Source: Pseudomonadota bacterium | GTDB lineage: Bacteria > Pseudomonadota > Alphaproteobacteria > Rhizobiales > Methyloligellaceae | Assembly (NCBI GenBank): GCA_022567275.1 | Contig: JADFHH010000026.1 | Coordinates: 1-10,233 of the forward strand | DNA length: 10,233 bases | Direction of reading: 5' to 3' | Part shown: piece after piece, positions 1-5,956 of the stretch | Layout: every line of letters starts with the position of its first letter | Position numbering within the stretch: position 1 is the stretch's first letter | Made by a program: the position numbers and the translations under genes | Notes under the pieces: generated by a model | The model's input: the letters and a program-made list of their open reading frames with translations, nothing else | The model's database searches: none | Told to the model about the DNA's origin: nothing

Positions 1-42
1 CACCATTTCGTACTCGCGCCTACGTAGAAGTCGTCGAACCAT
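1..42 (-). CDS. 5' end of a gene running off the left edge; possibly AlpA-like regulator
   Basis: Only the first 14 codons are present, reading MVRRLLRRREYEMV from an ATG at 40-42 on the minus strand. A good Shine-Dalgarno GGAGG (complement of 48-52) lies 5 bases upstream, so the start is well supported although the product is not. The arginine-rich opening followed by an acidic/aromatic stretch resembles the first residues of AlpA-type helix-turn-helix regulators, which often begin with an RLLRRKEVE-like stretch and are often found next to P4-type integrases. That match is family memory over very few residues, so the identity is a guess. It lies 91 bp downstream of the small gene at 133-597 on the same strand, so it is probably part of the same integrated element. 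I see nothing further in the gap between the two genes. Confidence 0.45.
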   Translation of the reverse strand, partial: MVRRLLRRREYEMV

Positions 43-132
43 TGAAGCCTCCAGTTTCTTCGGAAAGACTCGGTATGGTTCGGGGCTTATCGTTGCTTGG
101 CGTTGCGCGGAAGCGTGAATAAATGATGGTGA

Positions 133-597
133 TTATTTAACGCGCTTTTTCCAGACGCGCACCAAATAGTCGGCGGGGTCTTTCAGGTCGTCGCTGTCGA
201 TCAATTGTGGTGCCATTTCCTGCAGCGCGATACGCGCCGCCGTTGTCGGCCTTTTGCCGCTGCCGACAAGCTCACTCATCCGCTGAATCAAGACGACATT
301 ACTCGCAACCGGGCCACCCTTGGGTCTACCGCGATGCGCCAGAGGATTCGGGAGATAACGCCAATGAGCAGCCGCCTGGGCTGGTGTCATGTCGCCGATG
401 TGTTGCCAAGCCTCTTTCTTCTTTTTGTCTGGCGAATCCTGCGATGCTCTATAACGGTCAACGATGTCTTGCACTTGGCGCATATCCTTCCCCCGTAGCC
501 CTCTCGACATTTCAGCGCCGAACCGGGCAAGCACCTCGCTGAGCCGGGCGAATCCCTCGCCGAGCCGGGCAGAGATTGGGAAAATGTCCTTGCTCAT
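133..597 (-). CDS. Hypothetical element protein, coupled to the integrase
   Basis: A 154-residue protein of unknown function. I chose the ATG at 595-597 because it overlaps the integrase stop codon at 594-596 in an ATGA arrangement, which suggests translational coupling. Reading frame continues upstream into the integrase gene, but that extension would be out-of-frame integrase sequence. The N-terminal third (about residues 1-50) looks like an amphipathic helix. A lysine run (KKKK, near residues 58-61) precedes a segment with TPAQAAAHW. Residues 89-95 read RGRPKGG, a core like that of an AT-hook. The C-terminal part, with GKRPTTAARIALQEM and a WKKRVK end, could hold a small helical DNA-binding unit. 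I see no signal peptide or membrane segment. Being paired with an integrase, it might be an accessory recombination or regulatory protein, but that is inference from position and basic charge. Confidence 0.7.
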   Translation of the reverse strand: MSKDIFPISARLGEGFARLSEVLARFGAEMSRGLRGKDMRQVQDIVDRYRASQDSPDKKKKEAWQHIGDMTPAQAAAHWRYLPNPLAHRGRPKGGPVASNVVLIQRMSELVGSGKRPTTAARIALQEMAPQLIDSDDLKDPADYLVRVWKKRVK

Positions 598-1811
598 TTC
601 GTGCTCCGTATCGGGATGACCTTTCCGGGCTTCGCGGGGGCGGAGCAATATGCGCCCCAATCGCGCATGAGCCTTTTGCGTTTTTCAAACAGGTCACCAC
701 GCCTGTATGCCGCCTCGGTTTTATCTTTCACGACATGCGCAAGCGCCATCTCAGAGACTTCGTTTGGATAGGCTGTACACTCGGCCGCCCAGTCTCTGAA
801 CGTGCTTCGGAAACCGTGTGCCGTCAGATCGCCGCGATCCATTCGTCGTAATGTTGCCAGAAGCGCCATGTTTGAAAGCCCGGCCCCGGCCCTTGCGCCG
901 GGGAACACCATGTCACTCTCGCGCGGCATTTCGCCCAGCATCTCCAGCGTTCTTTGACTGAGCGGGACGCGATGCTCGCGCCCGCCCTTCATCCGGTCGG
1001 CGGGGATTGTCCAAACGTCGCTGTCGATCTCATCCCATGTTGTGCCGATAACCTCACCGGTTCGCGTGGCAGTCAGAATCGCAAACTCAAGCGCCCGCGC
1101 GCCCATGCCTAAACGCTCACGCAGGTCTTCCATGAATGTTGGAATCTCGGAGTAGGGCAGTGCGGCGTGGTGTTTGACTTTCCGCACTTTGCTTCGCGCC
1201 GGTAGCAACTGGTCGAGATGCCCTCGCCACGCTGCCGGGTTTTCCCCCTTGCGGTAGCCGCGCGCTTTAGCCCAGTTCAGAATGACCTCGATGCGTCCGC
1301 GTAGCCGGGAAGCGGTTTCTGGCTTGGCTGTCCAGATCGGTTCCAACACGGCCATAACGAGCGCCGTGTCTATCCCGGCAACCGGCAAGTTTCCGAATTT
1401 CGTGTGGGCGTATGTCGCGAGTGTGCTTCGCCATTGCTGGCGGTGCTTCGCGTTCTTCCATGTGGCCTCGTGTGCCGCCATGTAGGCTTCGGCACATTGC
1501 CTGAACGTCATCGCCCGCGCATCGGCCAACTGCGCTTCCGTTCTTGCCGCTCGTCTTTCATCAAGAGGGTCTCGGTCGTCCAGCAGCACCTTGCGGCAGT
1601 CAGCCGCCTTGGCCCGCGCGTCCGCCAAGGAAACATCCCTGAGCGGACCAAGGCCCATATGCCGCGCCTTGCCATTTCGCATGTAACGAAATAACCATGA
1701 ACGCGAGCCGGACGGCTTCACTTGCAGCCATAAACCATTCCCGTCAGCGTAGCGCCCCGGTTCTTTCGTCTTGGCGACCCGCGTCGCTGTCATCCTGTTT
1801 GATGTATGCAA
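594..1811 (-). CDS. Tyrosine site-specific integrase, P4-like family
   Basis: A 405-residue phage/island integrase that catalyses recombination between element and chromosomal attachment sites. The N-terminal arm-binding (DUF4102-type) domain covers about residues 8-90 (GRYADGNGLWLQV). A core-binding domain follows at about 100-190, then the catalytic domain. The full catalytic set is visible: R250 in TATRTGEV, K275 in RMKGGREH, H332 and R335 in AHGFRSTFRDW, H359 in ALAHVV, and the nucleophile Y369 in EAAYRR. Length is normal and the frame is intact, so it may be active. The start is TTG at 1809-1811; an in-frame TAG lies three codons upstream. An internal ATG at 1791-1793 is the alternative. 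I prefer TTG because relatives I recall have a similar short leader before the TA.RV segment. The gene lies beside the 3' end of tRNA-Ser, the usual target for this family. Confidence 0.95.
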   Translation of the reverse strand: MHTSNRMTATRVAKTKEPGRYADGNGLWLQVKPSGSRSWLFRYMRNGKARHMGLGPLRDVSLADARAKAADCRKVLLDDRDPLDERRAARTEAQLADARAMTFRQCAEAYMAAHEATWKNAKHRQQWRSTLATYAHTKFGNLPVAGIDTALVMAVLEPIWTAKPETASRLRGRIEVILNWAKARGYRKGENPAAWRGHLDQLLPARSKVRKVKHHAALPYSEIPTFMEDLRERLGMGARALEFAILTATRTGEVIGTTWDEIDSDVWTIPADRMKGGREHRVPLSQRTLEMLGEMPRESDMVFPGARAGAGLSNMALLATLRRMDRGDLTAHGFRSTFRDWAAECTAYPNEVSEMALAHVVKDKTEAAYRRGDLFEKRKRLMRDWGAYCSAPAKPGKVIPIRSTK

Positions 1812-1830
1812 AGTGCCCGCCTAACCCTTC

Positions 1831-1853
1831 GGCCTACAAGTTGGCCTACAAGT
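1831..1853. repeat. Tandem 11-bp direct repeat upstream of the integrase
   Basis: The 11-mer GGCCTACAAGT occurs at 1831-1841 and again at 1843-1853, a 12-bp period with one base between copies. It lies 20 bp upstream of the integrase start, in the gap between integrase and tRNA gene. Closely spaced short direct repeats in this position are often arm-type binding sites for integrase or an excisionase. That role is inferred, not shown. Confidence 0.6.
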
Positions 1854-1854
1854 C

Positions 1855-1875
1855 GTTCCCGTATTGTACCGGAAC
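1855..1875. promoter_or_regulatory. Imperfect 21-bp palindrome, possible operator
   Basis: GTTCC at 1855-1859 and GGAAC at 1871-1875 are inverted copies, and inside them GTA (1861-1863) and TAC (1867-1869) also pair around a TTG centre. Only one symmetric position, 1860/1870, fails to match. The site is 44 bp upstream of the integrase start. This is the size and symmetry of a dimeric repressor operator, and a regulator encoded in the element could bind it. No binding protein is identified. Confidence 0.35.
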
Positions 1876-1957
1876 ATATCGGAAAAGCTCAGAACACGCA
1901 AGGCATGAAAATGCCTTTAATTCTGCGTATTATTGGACGATTTCGGAACGTATAGGA
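1870..1957. repeat. Pair of imperfect 14-bp direct repeats in the attachment region
   Basis: CGGAACATATCGGA at 1870-1883 and CGGAACGTATAGGA at 1944-1957 agree at 12 of 14 positions and have the same orientation. The first overlaps the right arm of the palindrome; the second ends 8 bp before the encoded CCA of tRNA-Ser. Together with the tandem 11-mers they make this 154-bp gap rich in short repeats, as expected of an integrase arm-site region. The role is inferred. Confidence 0.4.
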
Positions 1958-1965
1958 CTATATTC

Positions 1966-2023
1966 TGGCGGAGAGAGAGGGATTCGAACCCTCGAGACAG
2001 TTGCCCGCCTACACGCTTTCCAA
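1966..2023. other. Probable attachment-site region (tRNA-Ser 3' half)
   Basis: The 3' half of tRNA-Ser, from anticodon loop to CCA, faces the integrase gene 154 bp away. P4-type integrases usually recombine within this part of a tRNA gene, and the element carries a copy that restores the tRNA. The exact crossover cannot be placed because the second copy is not in the window; I found no other long stretch matching this sequence here. The span given is the likely region, not a measured site. Confidence 0.5.
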
Positions 2024-2055
2024 GCGTGCGCCATCGACCACTCGGCCACCTCTCC
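1966..2055 (-). tRNA. tRNA-Ser (anticodon GGA)
   Basis: A 90-nt class II tRNA read on the minus strand, including an encoded 3' CCA (complement of 1966-1968). The acceptor stem GGAGAGG pairs with TCTCTCC with one G-U pair, and the discriminator base is G. The D arm contains GCCGAGTGGTCGATGGC. The anticodon stem CACGC/GCGTG closes a seven-base loop TTGGAAA, with anticodon GGA at the complement of 2019-2021, reading UCC and UCU codons. A long variable arm and the T arm GAGGGTTCGAATCCCTC follow. The long variable arm and G discriminator fit serine identity. The gene is intact although its 3' end is the likely insertion point of the element encoded to its left. Confidence 0.97.
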
Positions 2056-2313
2056 TAACCATATGCGCTCCGGCGTGAATTCCGGGTGCAGCGGAATTGT
2101 GCAGTCGATCCCTTGTCATGTGGAATCCGCTCTGGATAATGCCTGGCCCCGTTGCCGTCCGGATTATACCATGCCCTGAGAGGGCGCAAGCATCCGCGAC
2201 ACCCCTAAAATCGTAGTAAAATTGAACAAGCGGGCTAAATACCTATTTATTGCATTAGGCGTATCGTTCAACCAATCGAGTGACGGTTTTTTGTCAGGCT
2301 GGAGAATAAACAG

Positions 2314-2628
2314 ATGATGATATTGCGTATCCTGGGGGTCTGGTCGCTTGTCCTCGCCATGGTCGTGCTGACCATCGATGGAACCAAAAACCTCGCCTCC
2401 GGCGATGCACAATGGGTCACGACGCCGCTTGGCGAGCATTGGTTCAAACTCGATGCCCCCAGCCTGAACCTGTCGCAGGCGGTCATCGAGCGCTATGTGC
2501 ACCCGTTTCTCTGGGAGCCGGTCATTGTGTCAATGTTGCAAGTGCCGACATGGATATTTTTCGGCCTGCTTGGCCTGGTGCTCCACCGGATCGGGCGCAA
2601 GCGCCGCCGTATAGACGCCTTCGATTAG
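2314..2628 (+). CDS. Small two-helix membrane protein, function unknown
   Basis: A 104-residue protein with a hydrophobic helix at about residues 4-22 (ILRILGVWSLVLAMVVL) and a second at about 78-94 (TWIFFGLLGLVLHRIG), followed by a basic tail GRKRRR. Between them is a polar loop of about 55 residues with the pattern TPLGEHW...ERYVHPFLWEP. I recall similar small proteins with this TPLG...LW.P pattern in other alphaproteobacteria, without a known function. The basic C-terminus suggests it stays in the cytoplasm, which would put the loop in the periplasm. GGAG at 2301-2304 lies 9 bases before the first of two adjacent ATG codons. It is followed 29 bp later by msrA on the same strand, so the two may be co-transcribed. 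Confidence 0.8.
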   Translation: MMILRILGVWSLVLAMVVLTIDGTKNLASGDAQWVTTPLGEHWFKLDAPSLNLSQAVIERYVHPFLWEPVIVSMLQVPTWIFFGLLGLVLHRIGRKRRRIDAFD

Positions 2629-2657
2629 CATGATCGAGGCCACAGGAGGGCGTATCC

Positions 2658-3305
2658 ATGTTTTTCCGCAAATCCGCTGAAATGCCGGGCGCGGGGAACG
2701 CGTTGCCGGGACGCGCTGAAGCGCTCGCCACGGCGAAGACGCATTTTGTCACCGGCCAGCCGCTGAAAGGCCCCTATCCCGAGGGCACGGCAAGCGCGAT
2801 GTTCGGCCTGGGATGTTTCTGGGGCGCGGAGAAACTGTTCTGGCAACTGTCCGGCGTTCACATCACGGCGGCGGGTTATGCGGCCGGCATCACCCCCAAC
2901 CCGACCTATGAGGAGGTCTGCTCAGGGCAAACCGGCCATAATGAGGTGGTGCTCGTGGCGTTCGACCCGGCGGCCATCCGCTACAGGGAGCTGCTAACGA
3001 CCTTCTGGGAGGGGCACGATCCAACCCAGGGCATGCGCCAGGGAAACGATACCGGCACCCAGTATCGCTCCGGCATCTATGTCTATGACCAGGCGCAGCG
3101 CGCGGCCGCGGAAGAGTCGAAGCGCGCCTATGAAGCGGCGCTCAAGACGCGCGGCTACGGCCCCGTCACCAGCGAAATTCTCGATGCGCCAAAATTCTAT
3201 TTCGCTGAAGACTATCACCAGCAATATCTGGCGAAAAACCCGGCCGGCTATTGCGGGCTGGGCGGCACCGGCGTGAGTTGCCAGATCGGTACGGGCGTTA
3301 AATAA
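2658..3305 (+). CDS. msrA: Peptide-methionine (S)-S-oxide reductase MsrA
   Basis: Reduces methionine-S-sulfoxide in proteins back to methionine, using thioredoxin-derived electrons. The 215-residue protein has the family signature GCFWGAEK with catalytic Cys53, the GHNEVV segment, the GTQYRS segment, and the C-terminal GYCGLGGTGVSC motif with Cys199 and Cys208 as likely resolving cysteines. The spacing of the last two cysteines is one residue longer than I recall for the E. coli enzyme (GVSC rather than GVC), a minor variation. It is the long form, with about 45 residues before the catalytic cysteine as in E. coli MsrA. The start ATG has a strong AGGAGGG at 2644-2650. It ends 10 bp from the stop codon of the convergent DUF2237 gene. 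Confidence 0.96.
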   Translation: MFFRKSAEMPGAGNALPGRAEALATAKTHFVTGQPLKGPYPEGTASAMFGLGCFWGAEKLFWQLSGVHITAAGYAAGITPNPTYEEVCSGQTGHNEVVLVAFDPAAIRYRELLTTFWEGHDPTQGMRQGNDTGTQYRSGIYVYDQAQRAAAEESKRAYEAALKTRGYGPVTSEILDAPKFYFAEDYHQQYLAKNPAGYCGLGGTGVSCQIGTGVK

Positions 3306-3315
3306 CGGGTTTTCG

Positions 3316-3705
3316 TTACACCAGGTCGATGGCGTAGCGTTTCAAATCCTCCAGCGACGCCACCTCCAGCGTCGCCACATGGGTGGCGCGCAATATGACG
3401 CGCGGCGCCATGCCCGCGTCCAGCGCTTCGCGCCAGCGTTGCGCGCACAAACACCAGCGGTCGCCAGGCTTGAGGCCGGGAAACCCGAATTCCGGCAGCG
3501 GCGTCGACAAATCATTGCCGCGCAATTTTGAGAAGGCGAGAAATTCTTCGCTCACCTCGATGCACACCGTATGCAGCCCCGGATCGTCCTCGCCCGTATG
3601 ACAGCAGCCGGTGCGATAGAAACCGGTCATCGGCCGGTTCGAGCATATATCGATCGGCTCGCCAAAGACGTTGCGTTGTTCGTCGGGCTGTTGCTGCAAA
3701 CTCAT
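3316..3705 (-). CDS. DUF2237 family protein
   Basis: A 129-residue cytoplasmic protein of the DUF2237 (COG3651) family, whose biochemical role is not known to me. The match covers the full length: NVFGEPIDICS, MTGFYRTGCCHTGEDDPGLHTVC, RGNDLSTP, FGFPGLKPGDRWCLCAQRW and EALDAGMAP are the family's conserved blocks. Six cysteines (21, 34, 35, 48, 85, 87) lie in the conserved segments and could bind metal or be redox active; that is inference. No signal peptide is visible. The ATG at 3703-3705 has only a weak upstream GAG as ribosome binding site. The gene converges on msrA with 10 bp between the stop codons, so the two transcripts probably share or overlap their ends. Confidence 0.92.
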   Translation of the reverse strand: MSLQQQPDEQRNVFGEPIDICSNRPMTGFYRTGCCHTGEDDPGLHTVCIEVSEEFLAFSKLRGNDLSTPLPEFGFPGLKPGDRWCLCAQRWREALDAGMAPRVILRATHVATLEVASLEDLKRYAIDLV

Positions 3706-3919
3706 CCGGGGTCACAACTCACATATGGTATTTGTAAGCCTTTGTAACGCACTCACGGGCAAAATCAACCTTGCGTACGCGTTTGGACGGGAGGGCGCCC
3801 CGCCGGGCAAACGGCAGGGCCTCCATTGCAGAGCATGAATGGGCCGGGGCCTGGATCATGGGTTCATGGCCTATGCCCGCGCGGACAAATTGGCCGTATG
3901 AATAAATTTTTTTCACATT

Positions 3920-3928
3920 TTATCCACT
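3920..3928 (+). promoter_or_regulatory. DnaA-box-like site
   Basis: TTATCCACT differs from the consensus DnaA box TTATCCACA in the last base only. It lies in an AT-rich stretch 263 bp upstream of the gcrA start. On the other strand CTATCCCCA, the complement of 3944-3952, is a poorer match. DnaA is known to activate gcrA transcription in Caulobacter, which makes the site plausible, but one near-match in a long gap can occur by chance. Confidence 0.3.
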
Positions 3929-4140
3929 TTGCTCTTCTTTTCTGGGGATAGTCGTGGCACAATCCAATTAATCAGTGGAAAAGCCCGGCGCATCAAAAGC
4001 GGGCGCTTGCCTGACTTTTTGCTGATGGTGTAGCCTTACAGTTGCCAGCCACGAAGTGTCTTAAACTTCACGTATCGGCCGGCAGTGACCTCACGTTAAG
4101 AGTTGTTGTTCTAGCGGAGCCGCGTTCACGGCAACGAAGG

Positions 4141-4190
4141 GAGTCCGAGTCGTTAGAAGCATGCAACCGCATATGGAGGAGGCAAGATTC
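4141..4190. promoter_or_regulatory. Cluster of three GANTC (CcrM) methylation sites
   Basis: GAGTC at 4141-4145, GAGTC at 4147-4151 and GATTC at 4186-4190 all match GANTC, the target of the alphaproteobacterial CcrM adenine methyltransferase. They are the only such sites in the 486 bp before gcrA, and all lie in the last 51 bp. The third sits between the Shine-Dalgarno (4175-4182) and the ATG at 4192. GcrA itself acts at promoters carrying methylated GANTC, and CcrM methylation affects the gcrA promoter in Caulobacter. Control by methylation state is therefore likely, but it is inferred. Confidence 0.55.
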
Positions 4191-4191
4191 C

Positions 4192-4710
4192 ATGGCGTGG
4201 ACCGATGATCGTATAGAGCTACTGACAAAACTTTGGGCAGAAGGACTGAGCGCCAGCCAGATTGCCGGCCGGCTGGGCGGCGTGACGAGGAATGCCGTCA
4301 TTGGCAAGGTCCACCGGCTGGGGCTTTCCGGCCGCACGACCACATCGCGGGCCAAGACGCCGCGCACGCGCCGCAGGCCCGCGCAACCGCGTAACAGCGC
4401 CGCCAGACCGCAGTTGCGCAGCCATGGCAATACGGCGCTGAAACCGGCCTATGATGCCGATACGGAAGAGGAAGTCGTCGTCCTGCCCGCTGCTGTCCCG
4501 GAATTGCTCATCCCGCGGCACGAGCGCGCGAGCATCCACACCCTCAATGAGAGCAAATGCCGGTGGCCGATTGGCGATCCCGGCGATGAGGAGTTTCATT
4601 TCTGCGGGCGCCATTCCGGCACGCAGACACCCTACTGCGAATATCACTCCGCTATCGCCTATCAACCAGCACAGTCGCGCCGCAGGGGCGCACGCCCGGC
4701 GACACGTTAG
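4192..4710 (+). CDS. gcrA: Cell-cycle regulator GcrA
   Basis: GcrA is an alphaproteobacterial cell-cycle regulator that binds the housekeeping sigma factor within RNA polymerase and stimulates promoters with methylated GANTC sites. The 172-residue protein matches the family over both ends. The N-terminal DNA-binding part covers residues 1-48 (WTDDRIELLTKLWAEGLSAS, VTRNAVIGKVHRLGLSGR). A basic, proline-rich linker runs about 49-100. The C-terminal sigma-interacting part has C123, C138, C149 and H152 in the conserved pattern CRWP...FCG...YCEYH. The start was set at the ATG with GGAGGAGG at 4175-4182; the frame stays open for 50 codons upstream, but that sequence has no family similarity. The gene is monocistronic and converges on the polyprenyl synthase gene. 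Confidence 0.95.
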   Translation: MAWTDDRIELLTKLWAEGLSASQIAGRLGGVTRNAVIGKVHRLGLSGRTTTSRAKTPRTRRRPAQPRNSAARPQLRSHGNTALKPAYDADTEEEVVVLPAAVPELLIPRHERASIHTLNESKCRWPIGDPGDEEFHFCGRHSGTQTPYCEYHSAIAYQPAQSRRRGARPATR

Positions 4711-4712
4711 GC

Positions 4713-4735
4713 CGTTTCCGTTTTTCACGGAAACG
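4713..4735 (+). terminator. Hairpin after gcrA, possible terminator
   Basis: CGTTTCCGT at 4713-4721 pairs perfectly with ACGGAAACG at 4727-4735 around a five-base loop. It starts 2 bp after the gcrA stop. There is no T-run after the stem on either strand, so it is not a canonical intrinsic terminator; it may only protect the 3' end of the transcript. Confidence 0.4.
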
Positions 4736-4790
4736 TGTCAAGGCCGCGCCCGCGCAGGCCCGAACGAAGTGAAAAATAGCCGCGAGCGAG

Positions 4791-4829
4791 AAAAAACAAG
4801 AGCGATTCCGTCAAAGACGGAATTGCTCT
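4791..4829 (-). terminator. Intrinsic terminator of the polyprenyl synthase gene
   Basis: Positions 4799-4812 and 4816-4829 form a 14-bp stem with a three-base loop, broken only by one G-T pair. On the minus strand it is followed, after two bases, by a T-rich tract from the A-run at 4791-4796. The stem begins within the synthase stop codon (4828-4830), so the ribosome and the hairpin overlap. Orientation fits the minus-strand gene only. Confidence 0.8.
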
Positions 4830-5844
4830 AATGCGCCCGATCGATGCAAAAGGCCACCGTGTCCAGCAGTGCGGCTTTATAATTGGTGTCGGGAAAGATC
4901 GCCAGCGCATCATGGGCGATGGCGCCATAGTGGCGGGCGCGTTCCACCGTAGCGTCGAATGCACCATGCTTGGTAACAAGCGAGATCGCCTGTTCCAGAT
5001 CGCCGTCGTGAATATCGCCATCGCGGAGCACACGGCGCCAGAAAATCCGCTCCTCATCGCTGCCGCGCCGGTATGACAGGACTACGGGCAGGGTGATTTT
5101 TCCCGCGCGGAAATCATCGCCGACGGTTTTCCCCAACTGCTCCTGATCGCCGGAATAATCGAGCACGTCATCGAGAAGCTGGAAGGCAATGCCGAGATTC
5201 CTGCCATAGGAGCGCAGCGCCGATTTTTCCGCCTTGGAACGCCCGGCCAATACCGCGCCGACCTCCGCCGCCGCCGAAAACAGCGCGGCGGTCTTGGCAT
5301 TGATGACCGCCAGATATTCGTCTTCCGTGGTTTCGGTATTTTTTGCCGCGGTGAGTTGCATGACTTCGCCCTCCGCAATCACCGCCGCCGCGTTCGATAG
5401 AATGCGCAGGGCCTCCAAAGAGCCAACAGCGACCATTATCTTGAAGGCCTGGCCGAGAAGAAAATCTCCAACCAGCACGCTCGCCTCATTGCCCCACAGG
5501 ATGCGCGCGGACTTCCTGCCGCGCCGCAGATCGCTCTCATCGACCACATCGTCATGCAGCAGGGTGGCGGTATGCATGAACTCGACGCTGGCCGCCAGCT
5601 GCACATGGTCAGAGCCGATATAGCCGCACATCCGCGCGCTGGCGATGGTGAGCATGGGGCGCAGCCGCTTGCCGCCGGAATCAATCAGATGCAGGGCCAA
5701 TTCGGGGATCAACTTCACATCGGAGCGGGAATTGTCAATGATGATGCGGTTGACCCCCGCCATATCATTGTCGACGAGATCGAACAAAAGCCGCAGACTG
5801 GCTTTGGGTTCTCTCGCGCCCGCAAGCTGTATGACTACGCCCAA
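4828..5844 (-). CDS. ispB: Long-chain polyprenyl diphosphate synthase
   Basis: Extends allylic diphosphates with isopentenyl diphosphate to make the ubiquinone side chain; it acts in the cytoplasm. The 338-residue protein has both aspartate-rich motifs: DDVVD at 98-102 (first, in LLHDDVVDESDLRRG) and DDVLD at 225-229 (second, in FQLLDDVLDYSGD). GGKRLRP at 57-63 and GKTVGDDFRAGKITLP near 238-253 are further family blocks. Length is normal for octaprenyl/decaprenyl synthases. Alphaproteobacteria mostly make Q10, so decaprenyl is the likely product, but chain length cannot be read from the sequence. The start is TTG at 5842-5844 with AGGGAG (complement of 5853-5858) 8 bases upstream; the first ATG (codon 28) would cut conserved N-terminal sequence. 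It is divergent from the DUF2007 gene. Confidence 0.94.
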   Translation of the reverse strand: MGVVIQLAGAREPKASLRLLFDLVDNDMAGVNRIIIDNSRSDVKLIPELALHLIDSGGKRLRPMLTIASARMCGYIGSDHVQLAASVEFMHTATLLHDDVVDESDLRRGRKSARILWGNEASVLVGDFLLGQAFKIMVAVGSLEALRILSNAAAVIAEGEVMQLTAAKNTETTEDEYLAVINAKTAALFSAAAEVGAVLAGRSKAEKSALRSYGRNLGIAFQLLDDVLDYSGDQEQLGKTVGDDFRAGKITLPVVLSYRRGSDEERIFWRRVLRDGDIHDGDLEQAISLVTKHGAFDATVERARHYGAIAHDALAIFPDTNYKAALLDTVAFCIDRAH

Positions 5845-5878
5845 GTTTAGCTCTCCCTTGGTTCTTCACGCTGACCAC

Positions 5879-5909
5879 AGTATATTCGATCAGCATGGCT
5901 GGCGGTCAA
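5879..5909 (-). promoter_or_regulatory. Candidate promoter of the polyprenyl synthase gene
   Basis: On the minus strand TTGACC (complement of 5904-5909) is followed after 19 bp by TATACT (complement of 5879-5884). This is a fair sigma-70-type pair with a longish spacer, giving a leader of about 30 bases. A weaker plus-strand pair, TTGGTT at 5858-5863 and TATATT at 5881-5886 with 17 bp between, overlaps it and could serve the DUF2007 gene. Confidence 0.4.
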
Positions 5910-5956
5910 GATGATAAAGTTGCGTCGCTTTCGCACCGTGTCTGGAGGACTGTCAC

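Larger units (their letters stand above)
3706..4191. other. 486-bp non-coding gap upstream of gcrA
   Basis: I find no convincing gene here. An open frame of 65 codons on the minus strand (3719-3916, GTG start) has no good ribosome binding site and no recognisable motif. The left part (about 3760-3900) is GC-rich and can fold: GTTTG at 3781-3785 pairs with CAAAC at 3808-3812, enclosing CGGG/CCCG. The middle (about 3900-3970) is AT-rich and contains a DnaA-box-like sequence. The right part is the gcrA leader with three GANTC sites. The gap is long for this gene-dense region, so it may hold several gcrA promoters or a small RNA. I could not place a -35/-10 pair with confidence. Confidence 0.6.

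Noticed and set aside
1697..2179. 160-codon open frame on the plus strand
   Set aside because: It runs antisense through the integrase start and straight across the tRNA-Ser gene, so it cannot be a normal gene.
3719..3916. 65-codon open frame on the minus strand, 13 bp upstream of the DUF2237 gene
   Set aside because: It has a GTG start with no clear ribosome binding site, no recognisable motif or signal peptide, and an unconvincing composition. It is better treated as non-coding gcrA upstream DNA.
4042..4191. N-terminal extension of the gcrA frame
   Set aside because: The frame is open, but the family N-terminus starts at 4192 directly after a strong Shine-Dalgarno; the extension has no similarity to known GcrA proteins.
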